Part shown: positions 58,631 to 64,000 of the stretch, piece after piece | Layout of the letters: each line of letters begins with the position of its first letter | Position numbering within the stretch: the first letter of the stretch is position 1 | Program-made: the position numbers and the translations under genes | Assembly: GCA_030691505.1 (NCBI GenBank) | Contig: JAUYEG010000083.1 | Span: forward strand, 31,192-95,191 | Direction of reading: 5' to 3' | DNA length: 64,000 bases | DNA from: Bacillota bacterium | GTDB taxonomy: Bacteria; Bacillota; Sulfobacillia; JAUYEG01 | Notes under the pieces: generated by a model | Database searches by the model: none | Told to the model about the DNA's origin: nothing | The model's input: only the letters and a program-made list of their open reading frames with translations

Positions 58631-59131
58631 TTGTTGGGGGTGACGGTCCTGGCCTCCGAGGAGTTTGAGCGGCGAGTGGAAGAGATCGAGGCGCTTCTGC
58701 GCGTCGTAAGCGTCATCATCCGGAAACGCGGCCGCGACATCCTTTCCGATTTCGGCATCACCCCACCGCAGCTAAACGCGCTGGTGATTCTCATCGAGCA
58801 GGGCGAGATCACGATGGGCGAGCTATGCGAGCAGATGTACCTGGCGTGCAGCACGGCTACGGATCTGATCGACCGGATGGAGCGCAACGGACTCATCTCG
58901 CGCGAGCGGGATAAGAGTGACCGCAGGGTGATCAGGCTCAAGGTCAACGACCCGGGACGCAAGATCATCGATGAGGTCATGACGGCCCGCAAGCGCTATC
59001 TGAGCGGGGTACTCCGGCAGGTGCCCGAGGAAGAGCACGAGATGCTGCTCAAGGCGCTGGGCGATCTGTACCGGATCATGCAGCAGTCGGGCGTCGAACG
59101 CGTAATCGCCCCGCCCAAGCTGCAACCCTAG
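58631..59131 (+). CDS. MarR family transcriptional regulator
   Basis: 166 residues. N-terminal dimerisation helix ([20 protein letters not shown]), winged helix [40 protein letters not shown], and the wing [18 protein letters not shown], followed by a C-terminal dimerisation helix. Ligand unknown. The start is uncertain: TTG at 58631 is 6 bases after AAAAGGA; GTG at 58640 is an alternative. Own strong promoter upstream and an intrinsic terminator downstream make it a single-gene unit, perhaps self-regulating. Confidence 0.88.
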   Translation: MLGVTVLASEEFERRVEEIEALLRVVSVIIRKRGRDILSDFGITPPQLNALVILIEQGEITMGELCEQMYLACSTATDLIDRMERNGLISRERDKSDRRVIRLKVNDPGRKIIDEVMTARKRYLSGVLRQVPEEEHEMLLKALGDLYRIMQQSGVERVIAPPKLQP

Positions 59132-59185
59132 CAGGGCACACTCCCGCGGCAGTCGCGGGCACACTAAGTTGGTCGGCCGAACTGC

Positions 59186-59217
59186 GGAGCCCGGCAGGTT
59201 TGGGCTCCTCTGTTTTT
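59186..59217 (+). terminator. intrinsic terminator or attenuator between marR and rph
   Basis: GGAGCCC (59186-59192) pairs with GGGCTCC (59202-59208), loop 9, followed by TCTGTTTTT. It lies 55 bases before the rph start, with no obvious rph promoter between, so read-through control of rph-rdgB is possible. Confidence 0.65.
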
Positions 59218-59271
59218 GCGTCGGGGCCGGCACGGTGGGTACGCTTGACGTTGAAAGGGGGAGGCCATCCC

Positions 59272-60036
59272 TTGGCAAGCACGGCTGCCGGCAAGGACAG
59301 GGCGGCGCTGCGACCGGTCTCGATCGAGGTTGGTGTGATGAAATACGCCGAGGGCTCGGCGCTGATCAAACAGGGGGATACACACGTGCTGGTCTCGGCG
59401 AGCATCGAGGACCGCGTGCCGCCGTTTGCCAAGATGGCCGGGCACGGGTGGCTTACGGCCGAGTACGGCATGCTCCCAAGGTCGACGCAGCAACGCAAGC
59501 CCCGCGAGTCGACGCTGGGCAAGGTCGGCGGGCGTACAATGGAGATCCAGCGGTTGATCGGCCGCGCGCTGCGCTCGGTGGTTGACCTGCGGGCCTTGGG
59601 CGAGCGCACCATCTGGATCGACTGCGACGTACTTCAGGCTGACGGGGGGACGCGCACCGCGTCCATTACAGCGGCCTTCGTGGCCCTGACCGAGGCCTGC
59701 GGCTGCCTCTTAGACCGGGGGTTGCTGCAAAAGATGCCCATCAGCGACTTCGTGGCGGCGGTCAGCGTCGGCGTCGTGCAAGAGCAGCCGGTTCTGGACC
59801 TCTGCTACGGCGAGGATGCCGGCGCCAAGGTCGACATGAACGTGGTCATGACCGCGGCGGGCAAGGTCGTCGAGGTGCAGGGCACGGGAGAGCAGGAGCC
59901 GTTTAGCTTTGACGAGATGGGTGAGCTGCTGCGGCTCGCCGAGGGCGGGATCAAGCAGCTGATCGCCATACAGCGCGAGACACTCGGGCCGCTGGGTCAG
60001 CAGGTTGGCCGTGGACCTGGTACTGGCCACGCGTAA
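59272..60036 (+). CDS. rph: ribonuclease PH
   Basis: 254 residues. Phosphorolytic 3' exonuclease that trims tRNA precursors. Motifs: [93 protein letters not shown] and [19 protein letters not shown] at 59272 follows GGGGAGG by 8 bases and gives the family length; earlier in-frame codons precede the ribosome site. It overlaps rdgB by 32 bases, a common bacterial gene pair. Confidence 0.95.
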   Translation: MASTAAGKDRAALRPVSIEVGVMKYAEGSALIKQGDTHVLVSASIEDRVPPFAKMAGHGWLTAEYGMLPRSTQQRKPRESTLGKVGGRTMEIQRLIGRALRSVVDLRALGERTIWIDCDVLQADGGTRTASITAAFVALTEACGCLLDRGLLQKMPISDFVAAVSVGVVQEQPVLDLCYGEDAGAKVDMNVVMTAAGKVVEVQGTGEQEPFSFDEMGELLRLAEGGIKQLIAIQRETLGPLGQQVGRGPGTGHA

Positions 60037-60667
60037 CGCGGCCAAGGGCCGGGAGATGGCCAGGCTGCTTGGGGAGCAGGGCCGGAGCGGGGTGGCCGGA
60101 TCGGGGCAGGACGAGCCGGCCGCCGGGCTGGAGTCGCTGCGGCTGCACACGCTGGCGGATCTGCCCGTGGATGGTGACCCGGAGGAAACCGGGGCGACCT
60201 TCGCCGAAAACGCGCTCATCAAGGCGCGGGGCGCTGCGGAGAGGACGGGCATGTGGGCGGTTGCCGATGATTCTGGGCTCGCGGTTGCCTGGCTCGGCGG
60301 GCGTCCCGGGGTGTACTCGGCGCGGTGGGCGGGACGGCACGGCGACGATACCGCGAACAACCGGCTCCTCCTGAGCCAGATCGCCGGGGTGCCGCCGATG
60401 CAGCGAGGGGCCAGGTTCGTCGCCGCGGTAGCCATCGTCAGCCCAGACGGGCGGGAGTGGGTTGTCGAGGGCGAATGCCACGGTCAGGTAGCCTACCGGA
60501 CGCGCGGCAGCGGCGGCTTTGGGTACGACAGTCTGTTTCTGCGGCCCCAGTTGGGGAAGACGTTTGCGGAGCTGACGCCGGACGAGAAAGATGCGCTCAG
60601 CCATCGCGGGCGAGCCTTCGCGAAGGCGAGGCGGGTGCTGGGGGAGGTGGTTGAGGCGGAGGGATAG
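60005..60667 (+). CDS. rdgB: XTP/dITP diphosphatase (HAM1/RdgB)
   Basis: 220 residues. Hydrolyses non-canonical purine nucleoside triphosphates. Motifs: [86 protein letters not shown], and [16 protein letters not shown]. An extra ~15-residue Gly/Ser-rich insert lies after the first strand-helix. TTG at 60005 lies inside rph; GTG at 60011 is also possible. Last gene before the tRNA-Pro locus. Confidence 0.95.
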   Translation: MAVDLVLATRNAAKGREMARLLGEQGRSGVAGSGQDEPAAGLESLRLHTLADLPVDGDPEETGATFAENALIKARGAAERTGMWAVADDSGLAVAWLGGRPGVYSARWAGRHGDDTANNRLLLSQIAGVPPMQRGARFVAAVAIVSPDGREWVVEGECHGQVAYRTRGSGGFGYDSLFLRPQLGKTFAELTPDEKDALSHRGRAFAKARRVLGEVVEAEG

Positions 60668-60765
60668 GGCTAGACTGGTGTGATGCGCTGATAAATGAGC
60701 GACGCGGCTAGTAATTGGCAGGCAACTGAAACCTGTGATTGACAGTCCCATGCTTCGCAGTTGCG

Positions 60766-60794
60766 TTGACCGCCGCCGATAAGCTTCTTATACT
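60766..60794 (+). promoter_or_regulatory. sigma-A type promoter of tRNA-Pro
   Basis: TTGACC (60766-60771) and TATACT (60789-60794), spacer 17, ending 60 bases before the tRNA. Good consensus for a stable-RNA gene. Confidence 0.75.
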
Positions 60795-60854
60795 GGTACT
60801 GCGGCGACGAAGCCGCATCCTCGTTCATTGCACAACTGAATAGGCTGTTTTTGT

Positions 60855-60931
60855 CGGGGCGTGGCGCAGGTTGGTAGCGCGCCTGGTTTGGGACCAGGAG
60901 GCCGGAGGTTCAAGTCCTCTCGCCCCGACCA
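60855..60931 (+). tRNA. tRNA-Pro (anticodon UGG)
   Basis: 77 bases including encoded CCA. Acceptor stem CGGGGCG / CGCCCCG; anticodon stem CCTGG / CCAGG with loop TTTGGGA giving anticodon TGG at 60889-60891; T arm GGAGGTTCAAGTCCTC. All arms pair correctly, so the gene should be functional. Confidence 0.97.
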
Positions 60932-61422
60932 TTTTGCAGGCATAGTCTGCATCTTCAGCCAGCACTCCGCTCCAGTTTGCGATTCTGGACAATATCTACA
61001 CCCTCAAGTCAACCCTACTGGAGCAGGATCAGGAGGGAGAGACCGTACAGGATCGTCGCCGCACATACGAAAGACGCTTGTTTGTTTCATGGGTAGCCTT
61101 ACTGCTCCTGACTGCCGCCGACGTGGTGGTGTTCTTCGGCGTTTCCTCCATCCGGGAGACCACCTATCAATGGCTCAGTTCGCAAGGACTCCAGATGGAC
61201 CGCGTGTTGGTCGGAACCCCGCTCGTTCTGGCAGGGGGCTGCTTCTTGTGCTGGCTGTTGACCGTGATCGCGCGGCAGCGGCGCACTCGCTAGGGTTTCA
61301 CCCTCGTCGGGTCTGATTGTTGGCGTTTTTCGCCGAGACCAGAGAAGACTACTCATGTCCGCTGGGAAACCCACCGATGTCTACCTTCTGTGGAGTACAC
61401 ACTGCCGGCAACCTCGAGGGTC
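60932..61422. other. 491-base region downstream of tRNA-Pro with one doubtful small ORF
   Basis: Apart from the short membrane-protein frame listed separately, I see no supportable gene, terminator or RNA. Base composition becomes more even here than in the preceding 60 kb. The stretch looks like a junction between the tRNA and the minus-strand ABC-2 genes. Confidence 0.4.
61078..61293 (+). CDS. possible small membrane protein, start unclear or degraded
   Basis: 71 residues from TTG 61078, with two hydrophobic helices (FVSWVALLLLTAADVVVFFG and VGTPLVLAGGCFLCWLLTVI) and a basic tail RQRRTR. The frame stays open and protein-like upstream to the stop at 60943-60945 ([20 protein letters not shown], then RRRTYERRL), but contains no ATG, GTG or TTG there. 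Either a rare start codon is used or this is the 3' remnant of a gene whose beginning was lost next to the tRNA. No known family. Confidence 0.35.
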   Translation: MFVSWVALLLLTAADVVVFFGVSSIRETTYQWLSSQGLQMDRVLVGTPLVLAGGCFLCWLLTVIARQRRTR

Positions 61423-62202
61423 TTACTGTCCCGTACTCTCGTACCTCCGAAGCCCAGCCCTAAAGAGCATCGATCCCAAGAGCAGATCAACCAGTGCCAC
61501 AGTCCCGGCAACCACGAAGAGAGTCGCCAAAGGCTTGCGCAGGGTCAGAGCTTGCGCTGGTATAACTACCGCTACGGCAATCGGCACGACCCAAGTCAGG
61601 ATAAGCCGCAGGCTGGAGGGGTAGATTGCCGTCGGGTACGGCTGAAACTCCCATAGCACACGAAACACCTGCGGGAACATGTTGCGCACCTTTGCCCAAA
61701 ACGAGAGGCTCACCGCGAACAGCATAAATCCGTAGGTTGCGACCAGGCCCAGTCCAATAAGCGCCAGGAAACCGGCTGTGCTCGCTGTTGAGACGGCGTG
61801 GCGTGGGAAAGACCAAAGCAGAGTTCCGGCCAATAGCAGCACATCAAAGACGCTCAACGGGTCAAGATCCCTCAGCATGAGCACAGGGATCGGGGAGCAG
61901 GGGTAGAGGAGAATCCGGTCGAGATCGCCTGACGCAATTAGCCTCGGCAACTCAGAGAGTCCCCAGAGACCGATTCCGCCAAGCGCAAAACGTAGACTGC
62001 TGACTGTGGCTAGGAACACTCCGTCTCGTGGGGACCAGTCATGAATCCCACCCGATATGGAGAAGACCAAGTACACGGCGCCCAGATTTGACAGGTGAAA
62101 CACGCCGGTAGCTAAAGCCCCAATGAGGAAATCCTCGCGATAGGAAAGCAGTCTCTTTAGGCCAAGGGCCGAAAAAGCCATGGCACGTCGCACACCGATC
62201 AT
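61423..62202 (-). CDS. ABC-2 type transporter permease (second)
   Basis: 259 residues with about six hydrophobic helices, matching the ABC-2 family-6/DUF990-type permeases that occur in pairs. Segments: LLSYREDFLIGALATGVFHL, FGLGWGL-like central helices, LSVFDVLLLAGTLLWSF, LALIGLGLVATYGFMLFAVS, and LILTWVVPIAVAVVIPAQAL near the end. The ATG follows a G-rich site four bases after the upstream permease stop. Works with the other permease and the ATPase as an exporter; substrate unknown. Confidence 0.85.
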   Translation of the reverse strand: MIGVRRAMAFSALGLKRLLSYREDFLIGALATGVFHLSNLGAVYLVFSISGGIHDWSPRDGVFLATVSSLRFALGGIGLWGLSELPRLIASGDLDRILLYPCSPIPVLMLRDLDPLSVFDVLLLAGTLLWSFPRHAVSTASTAGFLALIGLGLVATYGFMLFAVSLSFWAKVRNMFPQVFRVLWEFQPYPTAIYPSSLRLILTWVVPIAVAVVIPAQALTLRKPLATLFVVAGTVALVDLLLGSMLFRAGLRRYESTGQ

Positions 62203-62205
62203 GCC

Positions 62206-62997
62206 CTAACCCCCGTTGATCCTGATCCGGGTGATCACACGCCGGTACAGCAGGATAGAGCAGAGACCCAAAAGCGTAATCCAGGACAGCTGAACTCCCA
62301 GCGCAGTGAGGGGACTAGCCAATCCCAAAGCTGCACGAATGGGCAGATCCAGCAGTCCCGGAAATGGAGTCAGGTAGGCCATAGTCCTGAGTCTGTCAGG
62401 CACCAGAATGAGAGGCACCATGGCGCCCGAAAGCAGCTGTTGCGGCCAGGAAACAGCCACACCGAGCCCCCAGGAGTTCTGGGTCGATAGCGTCAAAACG
62501 GCAATGATGAAGCTGATCAGAAATTCGAGCAGCCATACCGTCGGAAGCATCATGACCAGAATCCCGTAGAATCGAGCCGGCTGAGTGTAGCCGGCGAGCC
62601 AAACCGCCAGAGAATACGCGAGCACTGGTGCAATGAGGTTGGCCAATCGTGGGCCCAAGCGCTCTCCAACGTTGATGACCATCCACGAATGGGGCCGCAG
62701 CAGATCAAAGACGACCTGTCCTGATCTTACGCGATCCGCAATAGCCGCGCCGTTGTTGAAACCGAGGGTGACGGTCAATAGCACGCCGGTTAGCACGTAG
62801 ATGCCGGCAGATCGGAAATCGACCGGCAGACTCCGCGCCGCCGGGCTCTCGAATACGGCTTTTAGGAGAAACGTCAAGACCGCAACCCTGGCGGCAGGAT
62901 AGAGCAGACTGCTTGCAATCGAAACCAGGTGGGAGGCTCTCTTGAGCCTCTCAACCCTGAAATATGCTGCAGTCACGCGGGCAACGCTGCTAAGCAT
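62206..62997 (-). CDS. ABC-2 type transporter permease (first)
   Basis: 263 residues, about six hydrophobic helices (LVSIASSLLYPAARVAVLTF, IYVLTGVLLTVTLGFNNGAA, LANLIAPVLAYSLAVWLAGY, ILVMMLPTVWLLEFLISFII, LTALGVQLSWITLLGLCSIL). A conserved cytoplasmic stretch IADRVRSGQVVFDLLRPHSW is typical of this permease type. It overlaps the ATPase gene by 8 bases. Noticeably lower GC than genes before the tRNA. Confidence 0.85.
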   Translation of the reverse strand: MLSSVARVTAAYFRVERLKRASHLVSIASSLLYPAARVAVLTFLLKAVFESPAARSLPVDFRSAGIYVLTGVLLTVTLGFNNGAAIADRVRSGQVVFDLLRPHSWMVINVGERLGPRLANLIAPVLAYSLAVWLAGYTQPARFYGILVMMLPTVWLLEFLISFIIAVLTLSTQNSWGLGVAVSWPQQLLSGAMVPLILVPDRLRTMAYLTPFPGLLDLPIRAALGLASPLTALGVQLSWITLLGLCSILLYRRVITRIRINGG

Positions 62998-63997
62998 TGT
63001 GCGGCGAACTCCTGGAGTAGATCCCGCGCAACGCGTCCTCTAGCGACGGCCCCATGATGGTGATATCGGCCACATCAACACGGCTCAGGACTGCGCTCAC
63101 CACATCAACCGTGGACAACTGGCCAGTGAAGAAAGTGACACGAAGACGCCCATCCGTGCTATCTATCCCGGCACTGGAGGGCAGCCCTAGTTCAGCTGCA
63201 GACCGTGGCCCGATGCTCCTCCTGAGGGCAAACTCAACGGTCCTGCGCCCGGAGGCCGCCGACCTGAGGTCCGCCAAAGGCCCGTCGTATCTGAGGCGCC
63301 CATCAATCAACAGCAGCGAGCGGCTGCACAGGGCCTCCACATCGCCGAAGTCGTGGCTGGCCAGCACGATGCTTGCCGTGAACTCCTGTCGTACCACGTC
63401 CAGGGCCGCACGGATGCGGTCTTTGACCAGGAGATCCATGCCGATTGTGGGTTCGTCAAGGATGATGACCAAAGGACGATGGATAAGGGAAGCCGCTAAC
63501 TCGACCTTCGTTCTTTGACCGAGACTCAGCTCACGCACAGGGCGGTGCATTAGACGGCCAATGTCGAAAAGGTCGACGAGGAGCGAAAGTGTACGCTCAT
63601 ACTCAGTTCGCCCGAGGCCGTAGAGGACCGACAGAAACCGAAAGCTTTCAGTTACTGCCAGGTCCCAGAGGAGTTGTGTACGCTGCCCGAATACGACTCC
63701 CAGATGGCGAACCACTTTTGCTCTCTCTTTCCATGGGTTCATGCCAAGGACGCGAATCTCACCCTCAGAGGGGACCAGAACGCCGCATAGCATCTTGACC
63801 GTGGTCGACTTGCCCGCTCCGTTTGGTCCCAGGTAGGCCACGGCCTCACCTTGGGCAACAGTGAAGGATACATTGTCAACTGCGGTGATCTGACTCAGAC
63901 TTGGCCTGAGAAATCGCCTCAAGGCACCAAGCTTGGCATTCTCTTCGCTCTGAACGACGAAGCGCTTGGATAGACCGATCGCCTCAATGTGATGCAT
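62990..63997 (-). CDS. ABC-2 type transporter ATP-binding protein
   Basis: 335 residues. Walker A YLGPNGAGKSTTVKMLCGVL, Q-loop VFGQRTQLLWDL, signature LSLGQRTKVELAASLIHRP, Walker B VIILDEPTIGMD, switch His in LASHDFGDVE. A C-terminal ~90-residue domain follows, as in exporters of the YhhJ/NatA-like group. The start codon is just inside the window (ATG complement at 63995-63997), so the ribosome site is outside. Heads a three-gene exporter operon read toward the tRNA. Substrate unknown; antibiotic, lipid or polymer export are all possible. Confidence 0.92.
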   Translation of the reverse strand: MHHIEAIGLSKRFVVQSEENAKLGALRRFLRPSLSQITAVDNVSFTVAQGEAVAYLGPNGAGKSTTVKMLCGVLVPSEGEIRVLGMNPWKERAKVVRHLGVVFGQRTQLLWDLAVTESFRFLSVLYGLGRTEYERTLSLLVDLFDIGRLMHRPVRELSLGQRTKVELAASLIHRPLVIILDEPTIGMDLLVKDRIRAALDVVRQEFTASIVLASHDFGDVEALCSRSLLLIDGRLRYDGPLADLRSAASGRRTVEFALRRSIGPRSAAELGLPSSAGIDSTDGRLRVTFFTGQLSTVDVVSAVLSRVDVADITIMGPSLEDALRGIYSRSSPHNA

Positions 63998-64000
63998 CGC

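Noticed and set aside
60861..61316. Protein frame starting inside tRNA-Pro
   Set aside because: It begins within the tRNA, and its translation is low-complexity without homology-like features.

Overview
The window is a continuous stretch of a GC-rich, Gram-positive-type chromosome. The best fit is an anaerobic, high-GC member of the Bacillota (Clostridia/Desulfotomaculia/Moorellia-like). Evidence: the rapZ-yvcK-whiA cluster, a tmRNA directly after smpB, an amidase with a copper-amine-oxidase-like N-terminal domain, sigma-54, an HdrCBA-FlxDCBA electron-bifurcation cluster, and frequent GTG/TTG starts behind strong purine-rich ribosome sites. The lineage is inferred from gene content only. There is no rRNA, CRISPR array, IS element or prophage.

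Layout. 1-1774: 3' part of uvrC and a DNA alkyl-transferase. 1850-9960: an envelope-stress-like island made of a DUF2089 regulator, two SHOCT/DUF4097 proteins, a YvlD-type membrane protein, PspC and a LiaF-like protein. Glycerate kinase and an orphan solute-binding protein sit inside it. 10000-18490: a peptidoglycan-sugar recycling operon with a NamZ-MurQ fusion, NagZ, a Cys-rich redox protein, a D-2-hydroxyacid dehydrogenase, AnmK and NagA. It runs on into PHP phosphatase, rapZ, yvcK and whiA (18490-22534). 22550-25800: a PhnD-like binding protein with a NarL-type two-component pair. 25940-27890 (minus strand): DoxX and a two-part chromate transporter. 28280-35300: hdrCBA-flxDCBA. 35300-38600: polyprenyl synthase, a CapA-like protein and a small SASP-like protein. 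38640-49660: class III aminotransferase, P-loop/Asp23 protein, rpoN, then the glycolytic operon gap, pgk-tpi fusion, gpmI, an unknown gene and eno, followed by secG. 49780-51250: HD protein, smpB, ssrA. 51320-53370: two unknown genes, the first a tail-anchored coiled-coil protein. 53390-60670: argS, amidohydrolase, cell-wall amidase, marR, rph, rdgB. 60855-60931: tRNA-Pro(UGG). Beyond it the base composition drops and a minus-strand ABC-2 exporter begins.

How it fits together. The recycling operon can be read as one pathway. NagZ and NamZ trim muropeptides, AnmK makes MurNAc-6-P, MurQ splits this into GlcNAc-6-P and D-lactate, and NagA makes GlcN-6-P. The embedded dehydrogenase could oxidise the D-lactate. 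The adjacent rapZ and yvcK belong to families that sense or respond to amino-sugar metabolites. The Hdr-Flx complex would exchange electrons among NAD(H), ferredoxin and a thiol/disulfide couple, and the lower-glycolysis operon feeds the same anaerobic carbon and NADH metabolism.

Most noteworthy: the NamZ-MurQ fusion and its pathway-complete operon; two genes (whiA and the gene at 52346) that appear to start at AUC within a shared 17-base initiation context; an unknown gene locked between gpmI and eno; and the PGK-TPI fusion.
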